This document shows, one piece after another, positions 10,509 to 23,169 of a DNA stretch of 64,000 bases. Location: the NCBI RefSeq assembly GCF_014898815.1, contig NW_026515539.1, positions 1,116,001-1,180,000 of the forward strand, written 5' to 3'. The notes below the pieces were generated by a model. It worked only from the letters and a program-made list of their open reading frames with translations. It was not told where the DNA came from and ran no database searches. The stretch's first letter is position 1. The number at the start of each line of letters is the position of its first letter. Position numbers and translations under genes: made by a program. Source of the stretch: Panonychus citri. Taxonomy: Eukaryota; Arthropoda; Arachnida; Trombidiformes; Tetranychidae.

Positions 10509-13500
10509 ATGGTTGACACATCAACCCTCGAGTCGATGTCGTTTTCCAACCCTAATGAAACCTTGTATTCGTCTTTCTATTACGATGGAATGGTTTCCGA
10601 TGGAATTGGATATTTTTTCAATAAAGTTCGATTTCTTTTCTATTTGGCCACACCTTGGGAAACGATGTACCCAAGACTGGACATGGTCCCTCGTTATGTC
10701 GTAGAGGTGAGTGATTAGCAATCAATTGATTAGAAGAGTTCTAAAAGATTTCCAATAAACAATAGTAATCGAAAACGAGGAATCGACTTTTTTGCTCGAA
10801 TTTGTTTTTTGTTTTCAATCATTCAATTTACTGATTAATTGTTGTGAGTTTAATATTCAAGTGCTGTTTTGATTTACCTTGTTTAGGTTTGATTGAATTT
10901 GAAGCTAAATCTAATTTGATTTCCAATAGAAGTTGAAATTTTATCAATCAACATTTTCTGTTGACATTATTTTGTTAATTGTCACATTTCTCACTCGATT
11001 CATATTGAGATGATTAAATGATGAGAAATTAATATTATTATTAATGTTAATTGTTGTTGTTGTTGTTGAAATATCCGGAAATGAGAAAGTGAAAACTATT
11101 AGGAAGACAATTTAAGCCCAGAGCAAAATTAAGCTTTCGTTTTTGTGTGAGTGTAACTGGTTAACCTAATTTTGTTTATCTCTCTACCTGATTAAGGTGA
11201 GATTAATCTCTAATCAAGATCATCGATTGTATCATGAATTTCAATTCCAACAATGATAATCACATGGGAGACAATTAATTGATTGCTTGTTTTCTCTTGT
11301 ATTTCTTAGATGTTCCCGTTCTTCGTGATTATGTCAGTCTTGGAAAACGCTGTTCGCTTATTCACCGGAAAAGGTATTCTGAGAACCAACGATTCCATAG
11401 CATCACTAAGCTCAGGAATTTTTCAAGAATGTCTCAGGTAAATTAATGAACAATTAACTCAACAATCAAGAGAAAAATCAAGAAATTCAATCGACCATGA
11501 AAAAAAAACAGACGAGCTCACATATGACAATTGATTTGTTGATTGTTTGAAACTTCATTGATGAAAAGTTTGAATATCACATTGGTCAATTTACTTTCCT
11601 ATTATATGATTAACTTCAATTGTTATTTAAATTAACTGGATACTTGATGATTATGTTTACAATTTATTATGTGATTGATTGTATTACTTTGAGTGCTCTT
11701 AAATTTTTGATTTGTTTTCTGGTTTGTTAGTGTTGATTGTTATTGGGATATACAAGCAAAGGATCATGATGATTGTTGTTGATTTTAACAAATGATGAAA
11801 ATGATTATGATTAAGATGATAATAGTTTCACCAATATCCATTGTGTTAACCAAACAATCATCACAATCAATTGATTGACAACATCATAATCAATAATAGA
11901 TGTTGTTGGCTGATTTAAGTTAGAAGGGGAAAAGTTAATTGTTACTATTGTGTTTGTATCTTTTGCCTTCAATTTTTAATTGATAAGAGTTGAAGAAAAC
12001 AGAAAAATCAACATTTATCAATCAACAATCAGTTAATCTGTCCTTTAATTGTTGCACTGGTCAATCGATAATTAATCCATTCGTGTGTCCACCTTGATTG
12101 TTATCGGTAAAAGTTATACCCTCACAACAGGATACTTGACACTAACCTTTACTTTAGACTTTTTTTTCCTTTGATTGTTGATAGTTAATTAGTGAAAATT
12201 TAGGACAATTTAGTATTTGATTAAATCATTGGCTCTCAACTATTGAAACAATAGCAATTTAAATTTAGCGATTTAAGTTTCATGTGTATTTAGACTTGTG
12301 AGATACGCCTTTGAATAACAATGACAACAATTTAATCATCTTGATTGTGGTGATGAATTTTAATTTGATTCTGTTAAATTATTCTTATTATTACCTATTA
12401 ACTATTAATAATCTAAATCAAATTTAAACACAATCACAATATTGGAATAGCAATTTAACAATAAAATGTAAGAAATAAAACTTTTCAGCCCAAAATATAC
12501 AAATAAAGTTTTCACAATTATCGTAATCGTAAATTGAGTTAGTTAATTTAGTTGTAATTTGTGTAGACAATGAAAATCAAATCTACAATTAGCTGTTTGA
12601 TTTAGGTTCTAATTTTTGTCCTCATCTTTATTATCGTGATTATGATTTTCGCTTCATCATTATTATTATTATCTCGCTGCTGCTGCTGCTGGACAGTTCA
12701 GACAATTGCTACCAACAGTTGAATGGGGAAGAGTCCAAACTGACCAGTACATAAATGAGAGATGATGATGATAATGATAATGATGAAATGATGATGATGA
12801 TGATGATAAAGGTAAGAAAAGGAGAGAGAAAGATGAATGAAAATAACCGGTATCCTGAATGAAGATGAAATTAATGATATAATATTTAAGGAAACTTGGG
12901 TTAAGCTGAATAGGAATCAGGTCAACGGCTTGAGAATCAAGAAAATTATTTAAATTGTAAGAAACTGAAAATATAATTAACATGATTGTTGTATCATGTT
13001 GATGTTAATCATCAAATTGTAATTGATCGCAGACTTTTAACAATTAAAATCAATCGAAATACAATTGAAACAAATAACCAGGTAAATCGACAGGTAACTT
13101 GGTAATCTTTTAATTCACCATTTTTTTAGGAATTGATTTAATTTCAATTAGTTGATTTGATTATTTTCACTTCCTAACATGATGATTAAAGTTAATTTTG
13201 ATTTTCTTGAATTTCATTGATTCTTAATGGTTTATGTTTATGGTTTGTATTTTTTGGACTAAATTGATTACAAGTGACAAATTGATTCAGTTTAAATTGT
13301 CAATGTGATATTTTTGGCTAATTTTTTGAGAAATATTGTTGATTGTAATTAAATAGTTTTCACTTATTGATTGGAAATAATATTTTGTTTATTGCAATTA
13401 AAATTAAAAATCAGGTCAATAGCCTGAAAGAATTGGATTTAATTTTAATAGTTAATCATTTGTTGTTTCAAATCAATCTTATTGCAGTTTAATAGTGTAA

Positions 13501-15873
13501 AAATTTTTCACTAATTAATATTATCAACAATTAACTAAATCAAAATCTCAATCAAACAAATCGAGTATCATTAACATACATTAATTAAATTAAAGAGACA
13601 CAATTAGTTGATTAGAAAAGTGAAAGTTACAAAAAGTTTTCCATTCAGTTAATTTTACTCAATTCATTCAATCAACAAATCAAACAAACAAAACATACAA
13701 AGAAGGTCATTACAATCAATCAAGTTGATTGTTAATTCATTTTATCAGGTTGATTGTTTGGCCTCACGATTTGTCCGTCCAAGGTATGGAACTAAATTGT
13801 ATCGAATTAATTGTTTTCCCTATTTTCTCATTTTCAGAATCAAAGTCAGAAGCATTGAGATTATCGTTTATTGTTTCATTCATGAGAGATTCAGACTGAT
13901 GACACTTCCATGGGACTCGGTGTGGACTTGGTATATATGTTTTATTGCCATAGATTTAGGTTTCTATTGGGCTCATAGAATAGCTCATGGTAAGTAAAAG
14001 ATCAGCTGATTAGTTGAAGAAAAGTTATTGAAAAAAATTCGAAATTTGAAATTCATGAAGACAAAGTGAAATAAGGAATTCTAATTGAAATTACTTACCC
14101 TTTATGTCCTCATTTACTATTAATTTCGAGTCCATTTTTAGTTAATCAACTGAAGTAACTATTATTTAAATAATCTTTCAATTGATTGCCGTTAATCTGA
14201 TGATTGTCACAATCAAATTGTTAAGTATAATTTTAGTTCCATTAGTTGATTAACAATCAACCGAAAAATTTAATCGAACCCATTGATTAACCTTTGCTTT
14301 TGGATCTGTTTTTTTTCTGTCTTTAAAATACTGTGTGTTCCTTGACATGATTACTTGATTATTTGACTAATAATTAAATTGTTTATTTACTTAATTTGAT
14401 TGATTATACGTTTAGAAATCGCATTTATCTGGGCAATTCACCAGAATCACCACAGTGGTGAAGATTTCACCTTGGTTGCTGCTCTTCGTCAGGCAGTATT
14501 ACAACCATTCACTGCTTGGGTAAGTTAATTGTACAATTTACCAACTCAATTAACTAATTACTTTCTATTTCATGTAATCTATTAAAGTTCACTTATGTTC
14601 CATTGGCATTATTTATTCCACCTCCGATATTTTTGGCCCATCTTCAGTTGGGTGAATTGTTCATGTTCTGGGTTCACACTGAGGTGATCGGTAAACTTGG
14701 CCCACTTGAGTATATTCTGAACACACCAAGTCACCATAGAGTACATCATGGTGAGTAATTACCTTAATTGTTTAACCTTCAATTTCCAATGACAAACTGT
14801 TATGACTTGAAAAGGTATCAACAATTAACGCCTAGGAAAAAAATGATTACATTGTATTCATTTTCCTTTGGTGATACAAAATTGTTTATTTTAAAAAGTA
14901 AACAATCAAACATTAAGACGAAAATTGGTTAAATATAATAAATCAATCGATTTTTAATCAAATATTTAAATTGTTACGATATTTTTTAGCTCGAAATCCA
15001 AAATATATCGATAAAAATTACGCTGGGGTTTTGATCATTTGGGATCGGATTTTCGGTACTTTCCAAGAGGAAGACGAAAAGGAGCCAGTGGCCTATGGAC
15101 TTGTTCATCCCGTCGAAAGTTACAATCCATTCTATGTACAATTTCATTCGTGGTACTTTATGTTCAAAAAAATGGGCGAAATGAAGTCATTCAAACACAA
15201 GATTATGGTTCCGTTCATGGGACCAGGATGGGAACCAGGAAAACCGAGACTGGGACTCATTTCAGATCTTCCTGAGGTAACAAATTAACCAACAATTAGG
15301 CTTAAAATAGTAGCCAACAATCAAAACAAATATAACCTTGACAATTGTGAAAGAGTAAAGATAAACAATCAAGTGACAATCAAGAATTTGATTAATGGTC
15401 ATGAATTAAGATGATTGATTCTTGAGAATAGACAAAAAAATCAATAACCATCATGTACTTGAATCTCAAGCATCCTTCATGTACTCACATGATCTTCATC
15501 ATTATTTTCGCTTAATTGTTATCACGCTGGTTGTTTATCAATCGATGAAATCATTTCTCCCAATCTTAAACAATTAACTAATTACCTTCCTGTCTTTATT
15601 TACTTTATCATAGATTAAACATCCTGTCAAATATTGGGATCCACAGATTCCACTTCTTCAAAAGATTTACGTTATCGCTCATTTTGGCCTCGTCTTATTG
15701 TTTTACAATGAACTTAATCTTCGAAAACACAGTTTGACACAATTTACGATCACTTGTGGTATCATTTCGCTTCTTACATCGATAACCACAGTTGGATTCC
15801 TATTGGAAGGAAGGTAAGTGTATTCGAGTGCGAAAAGAACAATTGAATTTCGTTGTTCTTTTATTGAACTTTC

Positions 15874-15935
<62 letters not shown>

Positions 15936-16224
15936 CTGATCTTTTATTCAAAAATGTTCTTTTCTTTTGTCTTCTTTCAGATGGTTTGCCAGTTTCCTCG
16001 AATTAGCTCGATGTTTGGCCTTCCTTGCCGCCGAACGTTACCTTCTTCCCATCGCTGCCCCACTCGAACACTTTGGTATTTATCGGGAAACAGTTCTAAC
16101 TGGAATTAGAACCGCTTTCAAAGCTTCGGCCATGTTGTGGGCCATTGTTGCCGCTCATGTGATCGCTAAGCGATTCCTTTACAAACGAATCAGATCAATC
16201 GCCAAATTCATTAAGGTACAATAA
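10509..16224 (+). CDS. AGMO: Alkylglycerol monooxygenase
   Basis: Eight exons join in frame: 10509-10706, 11310-11437, 13838-13989, 14416-14519, 14588-14750, 14990-15276, 15614-15813 and 15981-16224, giving 491 residues. AGMO (TMEM195) is a tetrahydrobiopterin-dependent, di-iron membrane enzyme of the endoplasmic reticulum that cleaves ether lipids. The fatty-acid-hydroxylase histidine boxes are all present: HRIAH at 155-159, HQNHH at 168-172 and HRVHH at 243-247, in hydrophobic surroundings. The text around them (LPWDSVWTWY, ALRQAVLQP, NTPSHRVHH, NYAGVLIIWDRIFGTF) is typical of the family. Human AGMO has 445 residues, so this one is slightly longer at the C-terminus. Intron 2 is 2.4 kb, unusually long for this window; intron 7 holds a CT repeat. 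The start follows the first ATG after a stop. Confidence 0.94.
11438..13837 (+). other. Long second intron of AGMO
   Basis: I see no nested gene. It contains AT-rich DNA and short GCT and GAT repeats near 12660-12800. A possible small alternative exon (AG near 13749, GT near 13783) lies before the exon used here, but its inclusion is not supported by the family. Confidence 0.5.
15875..15932. repeat. (CT)n microsatellite in AGMO intron 7
   Basis: About 29 CT units lie in the polypyrimidine region upstream of the last AGMO exon (acceptor at 15980). Confidence 0.95.
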
Positions 16225-17651
16225 GATTAATCATCGATTGGTAATCAATGGAAAATTAAAAATAATCGAGTGTATCAAAAACACTTACGAACAAACTTTA
16301 ATTGGAGAAAATAAAAAGAAAGTGAAATTCAGTTAATTAACAATAGATTATTGATTGTTAATTGTTTATGAAACAGGACATTGAGATTGTCTGAAAATGA
16401 CCACTTGACCATTGGACTTATTTTGATTTGTCTTAATTCAATATTTATTGATTTCTATTGAAAATGTATTGTTAATTGTTGGTTGGAGTTAATATAATCA
16501 TTGTTTGATTTTGATCTTCAGTAAATGTGAATGATTAATTTGTTTATCAACAATTAAAACAAATTGATTGTAATGAAGTGCCAATTAAGGCTAATTTTGT
16601 AATTTAAATTGTGTAAAAAATATATCAAATTTTGAAGCAAATTGTTTTCAGTGATTAATTATTTCTGATTACAATTAATGTAAATGATGTAATGATTAGA
16701 TGATGGAGAGAAAAGCAAATTGTGATGAAATTAATTGTTTGAAAAATCATTTTAACCTTGACATTGTTATGAGAAAACAATTTAACTAAATTGCTGTGAA
16801 TGATTTTCCAGCAATTAATTAATTTTTTTGAAAAACTTTTGGTTCAATTACCGTTACTCTGAAAAGAAATCAACTGATTGTAAGTTAATTGTAACTTTTA
16901 AATTTCAATGTCTCAGTCAATTAAACAAAAAGTCTTCACTTAATTGTTTGAAATCTATTCCTGGAAAACAGGAACAATTAACTCACAATTGGAAATAGTC
17001 AAGGATTAAGGAAGACAATTAAGCCTCCTAGGAAGACGTATTAATAGTAATTATAATTATGGAAATTGATTCATCAGTTATTATTATTAAAGAAAAATAA
17101 ATTAATTTTTCTCATTATTAGTTAATTGTGATATTGTTCAAGTGTCCATTAAGGTAATGGTCAAGGTAATTTGATTCCTGCTCTTTCATAATCAAGCAAG
17201 CGAAGACAAAATTAACTTGATTGTATTTAATAAGTTGACCTTTCACTTGACAAATTCATATATCAGTTATTTACAATTAGCTAACAGTTAGTAAGTAAGT
17301 TGATAATCAAACTAAATAAACTAATCATAGAAAAGGTTTAATTTTAATTTTCCACCTGATTATGTTAATGGTTCAACTGTTGGAACGGAATTAAGCTCAC
17401 CTGGATTTAACAACCTTGGAGATTAACGTTAATCTCACTCTGTGTGGATTAAATTTTGAGAGTAGAGGGAGAAAAGTTTAAATAAATATGACCTGATCAA
17501 CGACAATTTAGATTAATTGTAATTTTGTTCAATAAATGAAATGATTAATTTCTAAATTTGTACAACAAAAGTTTTTCTATTGTTGATTATTTTTTGTTTT
17601 CATTATTATTGTTCTTTTGGTTTCAATTGTGTTCACAATTAAGAGCAATCA
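16225..17651 (+). other. Intergenic AT-rich spacer
   Basis: The DNA between AGMO and the small Tyr/Gly-rich gene has no supported gene. The first 200-300 bp are probably AGMO 3' UTR. Confidence 0.4.
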
Positions 17652-17975
17652 ATGGATCTTCGGGTGAGTTTAATTTAATTGTTATACAATAATTTCATCA
17701 ACTGTTTATGGAAAAAGAAATTGGTATTTATTGATTTTCTCTTCATTAATTGGTTGCAGGTTAATTCAGCGATCAGCTTAATTGTGCTTCTCTTGTTAAT
17801 CTCATCGGAATCAAGTGAAGGGTTAATTTACCGTTATTATCGGCCTTATTATTATCGATCTTACCCTTACTATTATCCCTACTATGGTTATTATCCATAT
17901 TATGGCGGATATGGACCTAATCCTAAGCTCTATGGCCTTTATCGGGGCGGAGGAGGTTATGGTTACTATGGTTAG
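17652..17975 (+). CDS. Small secreted Tyr/Gly-rich protein
   Basis: A 12-bp first exon (17652-17663, ATG plus three codons) is spliced over 96 bp (GTGAGT to TTGCAG) to 17760-17975. The product is 75 residues: a signal peptide of about 25 (hydrophobic core SLIVLLLLIS) and a mature part of repeated YY, YYP, YYG and GGY units without cysteine. Such a composition is known from arthropod cuticle proteins and from silk or adhesive peptides; which of these applies here is not visible. A tiny first exon that splits the signal peptide is common in arthropod cuticle genes. AATAAA occurs near 18090. The alternative, an unspliced start at an upstream TTG, has no support. Confidence 0.75.
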
Positions 17976-18340
17976 AACTTAATTAACCACCAATTAAATT
18001 GGACTTTGTTTGGAAAATTATTCAATCAGTCTGATTTTAGATCGAGAGTTCAAACATGTAACAGAATAATAATCTTCCAAAATGTATACAATAAAAATAT
18101 TCGAACCCAACAATTACCATAATCTAATTCTTTTGTCGATTTTAAGTTCAGATGATCAGTTGGAAAGATGAATGAATTTTAATTTCGAAGATTTTTCGTG
18201 AGAATAGCAACTCAGCTGGTTATTTTTCGAGCAAACTCTTTGAAAATAGTTGATTTGTTTTTCTTCAATTTTTTGGAAAAATGAATTTTTAATTATTCTA
18301 TTTAATTAGATTTCTATTTTTAATTGTTTGTTCTGTTGAG

Positions 18341-19291
18341 ATGAATTTTTTCTTACCCTTACGATCATTTTCATCAGTAATTCCTTCAGGTTTTAAGGCT
18401 GGTCCAAGTGTTCGTAATCTTTTATCTCTCTATGGTTTAGATGGTTTAACAATTAATGCTTCGGGCCCAAGGAATGTCCTTCTTAAATCAGATGTATTGT
18501 CTTACATTTCCTCCAAACAATTAAAGCCTCGAACAACTGATGAATTATTAAGTGGACTTGGTGATGATAAAGGTGAACCAGTTAAGGTGTACAAAAGTTT
18601 CCCCAGACCGAGTCCAGCTAAATGGCAAGACATTGAAACCTCTGGGATGAGACGAACGATTGCCAAACGATTAACTCTTTCTAAATCAAATATACCTCAT
18701 GGATATATGACTAGTCAATGTTGTGTCGATAAATTGTCACAATTAAGAGTTTCAATGAAAAAAGATGGTCTCCCTGTTTCTCTTAACGATATGATAATCA
18801 AAACCTGTGCAATAACATTGAAAAAGGTTCCCCAGGTAAATGGTATGTGGGACGAATCAAGTGGAACAGTTAAATTATTACCCTCGGTTGATATTTCCAT
18901 TGCTGTGGCTACACCAACTGGTCTAATTACTCCGATAATTAAAGATGCCAACAATTTATCGGTTTTCGAAATAAGTACCAAAGTAAGAGATTTGGCTGAA
19001 AGAGCTCGAGTTGGTAAATTAAAACCCGAAGAGTACCAAGGAGGCAGTTTTAGTATTTCCAATCTTGGGATGTTCGGAATCACTCAATTTGTCGCCGTAA
19101 TTAACCCTCCCCAATCAGCGATTCTCGCCGTCGGAGCAATTAAACCAGGAGTCACAGAAGATGAAAGGATAGTTCAATTGATGCATTTTACTCTTTCATT
19201 CGATGCTCGAGTGATCGATGAAGGAATCGCAGCTCAATTCCTTTCCAATTTAAAAGAAGTGATAGAAGATCCAACGATGGGTTTAGTTTAG
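18341..19291 (+). CDS. PDHX: E3-binding protein of pyruvate dehydrogenase (PDHX-like), lacking the lipoyl domain
   Basis: A single exon of 316 residues. An N-terminal basic, Ser-rich presequence suggests mitochondrial import. Residues about 19-57 form the peripheral subunit-binding domain that docks dihydrolipoamide dehydrogenase (SVRNLLSLYGL, GPRNVLLKSDVL). From about 95 to the end is a 2-oxoacid dehydrogenase acyltransferase fold (MRRTIAKRLTLSK, GSFSISNLGMFGITQF). The active-site DHRxxDG of true E2 enzymes reads DARVIDE here, so the catalytic His is Ala; loss of this motif is the mark of E3BP/PDHX rather than DLAT. Human PDHX (about 500 residues) has an N-terminal lipoyl domain that is absent here, with no candidate exon in the 365 bp upstream. 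It could be a true short E3BP or an intronless retrocopy. Confidence 0.85.
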   Translation: MNFFLPLRSFSSVIPSGFKAGPSVRNLLSLYGLDGLTINASGPRNVLLKSDVLSYISSKQLKPRTTDELLSGLGDDKGEPVKVYKSFPRPSPAKWQDIETSGMRRTIAKRLTLSKSNIPHGYMTSQCCVDKLSQLRVSMKKDGLPVSLNDMIIKTCAITLKKVPQVNGMWDESSGTVKLLPSVDISIAVATPTGLITPIIKDANNLSVFEISTKVRDLAERARVGKLKPEEYQGGSFSISNLGMFGITQFVAVINPPQSAILAVGAIKPGVTEDERIVQLMHFTLSFDARVIDEGIAAQFLSNLKEVIEDPTMGLV

Positions 19292-19645
19292 TTAAGTAAA
19301 TTGTTCTATTATCAAATCTACTCAAATGAAATTATATTTAATTTCTGTAACATAATAGTTTCTGTTTTCTTAGTTTACCCTTTACTTTTTTTTCGTTAAT
19401 CTATCTGATCCTTTAATCCAATGAAATGTTATAATTATTAACCAACAATCAATTCTAGTTGTTTATTTTTATTTCTCGCCTTGTCAACAAAAATTTAGAA
19501 AACAAAGAATCAGCTGTGTTTGATTTAGTTGATTAAATGTTTGTCTTTTTATTGAATCACATGAGAAATTGTGACCAAATCACAACAGAACTAAATCTTG
19601 ATTGTCAATACCTGTTTATATTAATGGGGAGATTGTATAATCGTT

Positions 19646-20923
19646 TCATTCAAAGACAATTCTTCCAGTTTTAGGTTTTAATTGTTTATCGATCCAAGGA
19701 ACGTAATCAGTGATTCTTGTATAAACTCCAGGATATTCTTTAACAGCACAACCACGACCAAAGGAAATTAAACCAATTTGATAATGAACATCGAGATTAA
19801 ATTCATCTTCCGATGGAGCTCTCATGGTTAATGGTCCACCAGAATCTCCTTGACATGAATCTCTTTCACCCTCTGAAGTTCCGGCACAAAGTTGATCACT
19901 TTTAATTCCTTCGGGAATAGATGAACTATTAAGATTAACATACGATTGATTACATTGTTGATTAGGTACAATCTCTAATCTAGCTGATCTTAATTTGTGG
20001 CTACTTCGACCATGATATGATAGTCTTCCCCATCCAGCGACTTCAATATTATTTAAATCAGATGAACTATTAACATTATTGGTTAAATTGATGAATGAAG
20101 ATCCAGGTAAACAAATCGGTGTAATCGTATCGGTGAAAGTAATTGTTTTAGAAGTGATTAGTAAAGCTATATCGTAATAACTTTTAGTTGAAACATAATT
20201 TGGATGGAGAATAATTTTCTTAATCGGTAATTTGATTGTTTTCTCCAATTCATTTGAACCAATTCCAACATAAAGTTCTGATATTCTTTTGCCGGTAAAT
20301 GAATGGACACAATGAGCAGCAGTTAAAATACAATTTTCAGAGATAATTGTTCCGCCACAGAAATGATTGTAATTGTTTGATGAAGCTGATGATCCAACAG
20401 TTTGTGGCTTAGTAAATAAAGCAGCCATCCAAGGCCAATCAAGAGCTGATTTAACTTCATTCCCACCAACGACATAAAGTGAAGGTATAAATGGTTTAAT
20501 ACCACAATTAACCTTTTGTTTTAATTTTCCTGATGATTCATGTTTGATTATCGTTGTTGTTGGTTCATTAGTGGTTCTATTAGATGGATCAATCCTTGGA
20601 TTAAAAGATGGACAACAAACAATTGGATAATGACGATCCCATGAACAAATTGTTGGATGATGATCATGTTGATGAAGACACTTTGATAAAGCAGGACACG
20701 AAGTGATTAGAATACATTTTCCTTGGACACCATTATGACTAATACATTGGTCATTCTCATTTTTCTCGTTGATGGGAAAAATAGCTGAAAGATAAATGGA
20801 AAAGTAAATTACTCGTTTGAATATTAGAAAAGGAATATGATTTTGAAAATATAAATACTCACTTCGACCATAATTGTGATGAGTTAATTGTAACAATATT
20901 ATGGATAAAAATAATTTAAACAT
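19646..20923 (-). CDS. CLIP-domain trypsin-like serine protease
   Basis: Two exons, 20923-20863 and 20784-19646, give 399 residues; the 78-bp intron (GTGAGT to TTTCAG) is a multiple of three and lacks a stop, so an unspliced reading of 425 residues would also be open. A signal peptide of about 19 residues precedes a six-Cys CLIP domain (roughly residues 30-80, ending VCCP), a linker rich in Thr/Ser/Lys and a chymotrypsin-fold domain starting near VVGGNE. The catalytic triad is present: His in TAAHC, Asp in DIALL, Ser in GDSGGP. Asp in RDSCQGD, six residues before the Ser, predicts cleavage after Arg/Lys. CLIP proteases are secreted zymogens in arthropod clotting, melanization and Toll cascades; the specific role is not visible. 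It is convergent with the PDHX-like gene. Confidence 0.92.
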   Translation of the reverse strand: MFKLFLSIILLQLTHHNYGRSEYLYFQNHIPFLIFKRVIYFSIYLSAIFPINEKNENDQCISHNGVQGKCILITSCPALSKCLHQHDHHPTICSWDRHYPIVCCPSFNPRIDPSNRTTNEPTTTIIKHESSGKLKQKVNCGIKPFIPSLYVVGGNEVKSALDWPWMAALFTKPQTVGSSASSNNYNHFCGGTIISENCILTAAHCVHSFTGKRISELYVGIGSNELEKTIKLPIKKIILHPNYVSTKSYYDIALLITSKTITFTDTITPICLPGSSFINLTNNVNSSSDLNNIEVAGWGRLSYHGRSSHKLRSARLEIVPNQQCNQSYVNLNSSSIPEGIKSDQLCAGTSEGERDSCQGDSGGPLTMRAPSEDEFNLDVHYQIGLISFGRGCAVKEYPGVYTRITDYVPWIDKQLKPKTGRIVFE

Positions 20924-21227
20924 AGTTTTTGTTTTACTGAAATAGAAAGTGTTAGATGTTATATAAGTGAAACTTTGATAATGGAAATTAATATATGAAA
21001 TTATTTCCTCTTAATCAAGTTAATTAGTTACGAAATGAGAGACGTTCTTGAAATAATTTAAGCAATCAAGAAGAAAAAGAAAACAACAACAACAACAAGA
21101 TTTAGATCGTTGATTGTTGATGTTTCTGTTTTCTAATTTAGTGCGTCACTTTAAATAATTATTGTTGATTTGTTCATAATTATATGTACAAAGTAAATTG
21201 TTCATTTGTTGTTGGTTAATGATTTAC
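20924..21227. other. Short spacer
   Basis: About 300 bp between the protease start and the YIF1 stop, both on the minus strand. It holds the protease promoter and the YIF1 3' end; no gene is seen. Confidence 0.4.
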
Positions 21228-22364
21228 TCAAGCAACAAAATTTCGGGTTAATTGATACATTAGAAGTGGCTGGATGAGACAAAAGAAGACAACTTTAAGT
21301 GTACTTTGTCGGCCACTTCCATGAATTACTGGGGAGGTTTCAATTGCCATATGAATATTTCGCAGAAGAAAATAACAAAGGGTTAAGCTTCCATAAGCAA
21401 GGGCAATATAATAGCCTAATGAGGAGAAGAATAAAGCTAATATAAGAGCTGCTATCATGGGAACAAATTTATAACCGGATAAGGAAAGAACATGGAAAAA
21501 TCCAAATGCTGACGTTAAATTGAAAGAGTATAATATAATCATGGTAGCCAAAACTTCAAAGATTAACCAGGCCAAGGCTGAACTCGCTTGGATTCCAAGT
21601 TGCTCCGGTGAGAAGCGATCATTAACACCCAAAAGATAACCAACAACCAAAATGTACGTTACAAAAGCCATCCAAGGAATGTACAGATCGGGTGCATTTA
21701 TATCATCTCGAGGAGAAATTGGTTCATCATTACAATATTTAAGTGACCAATCCTATTTTTTATTAAAAGGAAAAGATATTTTATATTATTATTACTTTAT
21801 TTAAAGGTAACAAGGAGCAATAGTTAATTGAATTAGTTAAGAAAAAGGTTGGTACCGGCTGATTAGATGAAAACAACTTACCTTATGAGTGAAAGGGAAA
21901 AATATTAAAAGTATCTTCTTTAAAACATATCCAGTATCAACGGCAAAGTAATACTTAAGCTGTTGAAATAAATAAGACAATCATTAGATGTAATTTTAAA
22001 GAGAATAAAGAAATTAAGTAGCATGTAAAACTGGAAAGGGAAGTTGGTTGGTTGTTACAAAAAGAGAAATGTCATTTAAATATGTAACAAGATTTAAAGA
22101 GAATAAAATTGAAAATGTTGGAAATTTACTCACATTGTTACCAACCCAAGTTTTACTCTTAGAGACCAAATTATCTGAATATTGGGCAACCTGGTCTTGG
22201 AAAATTTGAGCCATATGATTACCTAATTGTTGATTAAGAAATGACTGATCACCGGGAAATCCACCACCATAGTTCATAGGGTAACCCCCCATTGGGGTTG
22301 CATAACTATTAGGTCCCATGTTTGGCATTGGACCAGAATTAGTATAAAATGGTTGTTGATTCAT
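21228..22364 (-). CDS. YIF1: YIF1 family ER-Golgi membrane protein
   Basis: Three exons, 22364-22134, 21959-21882 and 21752-21228, give 277 residues with phase-0 joins. YIF1 pairs with YIPF proteins and works in ER-to-Golgi vesicle traffic. The cytosolic N-terminus is Pro/Gly/Asn-rich, as usual. The conserved core reads LKYYFAVDTGYVLKK, then NAPDLYIPWMAF and DRFSPEQLGIQASSALAW, closely matching human YIF1A/B. Five hydrophobic segments follow from about residue 130. Intron 1 divides the cytosolic region; intron 2 lies after FPFTHK. It is head-to-head with adenosine kinase. Confidence 0.93.
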
Positions 22365-23169
22365 TTTCTAGAAGATTAACACAAAAGGAAGGAAACAAAA
22401 TCAATAACAATCTTGTTTAAAGAACAAAAATTAAACTAATAAATAAAAAACGAAGAGAGAAAAAAATAACAATTAATAAAATGATTCTAGAAACGATTCT
22501 GATTATGATGACAACACATGAAAACAAAACAGGTAACAACCAATGGAAACCATATAGACCAAAGGCGCAACAATTTGAAAATAAAACAGCAAAAAATTGC
22601 AAAAAAAAATGTTAGTTAATTTGAAATTAATTAACCAGATAAACGATGACAATTAATTAATCAAATTAAAGGTCAATTGACAAGGTCAACTGATTAATTT
22701 GTTAATTTAAATGTAAGAAACTCTTGGATCCATTTGGATCATGTAAATAATTGTGTTTGTCTTTTTTGTTAGAAAAACAAAGATGATTGATTGGGAACAA
22801 TTTCACTTCTCAATTAGTGACAGAATAAATTATCAGTTTTCAAGTAATCAGCAACATTGGTGAACATTTAGAAGAAAAAGTTAATTAGAAAAAAAGATAA
22901 ATTTAATTGATTTTCGAAAGATAAATTCACAGAGGAAATTAACTGATTAGAAAACCGGTTCAAGGGAAATGAGATCAAAAGAGAATTTCCTTTTCTCTGT
23001 CTATTCCTCTGTCTTTTTTCTTCCATGTGACATGTGATAACATTTTCTTTTCTTATTTTGTTAACATTTACGTTTTTGTTTCTTATTTTCATTAATTGTT
23101 CCGTGGTTTTGGGTGAATTATTTAATCATCATTATCCCTTTCGATCATAATTACACATTAGTAGACAAA
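22365..23169. other. Bidirectional spacer between YIF1 and adenosine kinase
   Basis: The two genes diverge from this 0.8 kb. Homopolymer-rich DNA; no coding signal. Confidence 0.45.

Noticed and set aside
13725..13837. Upstream extension of AGMO exon 3
   Set aside because: The extended frame lacks family similarity, and the AG at 13837 gives the correct phase with exon 2.
15703..16109. Open frames around the CT repeat in AGMO intron 7
   Set aside because: They are repeat-derived and overlap true AGMO exons in other frames.
20785..20862. Unspliced 425-residue form of the CLIP protease
   Set aside because: The 78 bp have strong donor and acceptor sites, and the inserted residues would break the signal peptide-CLIP spacing. 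It is an in-frame intron.
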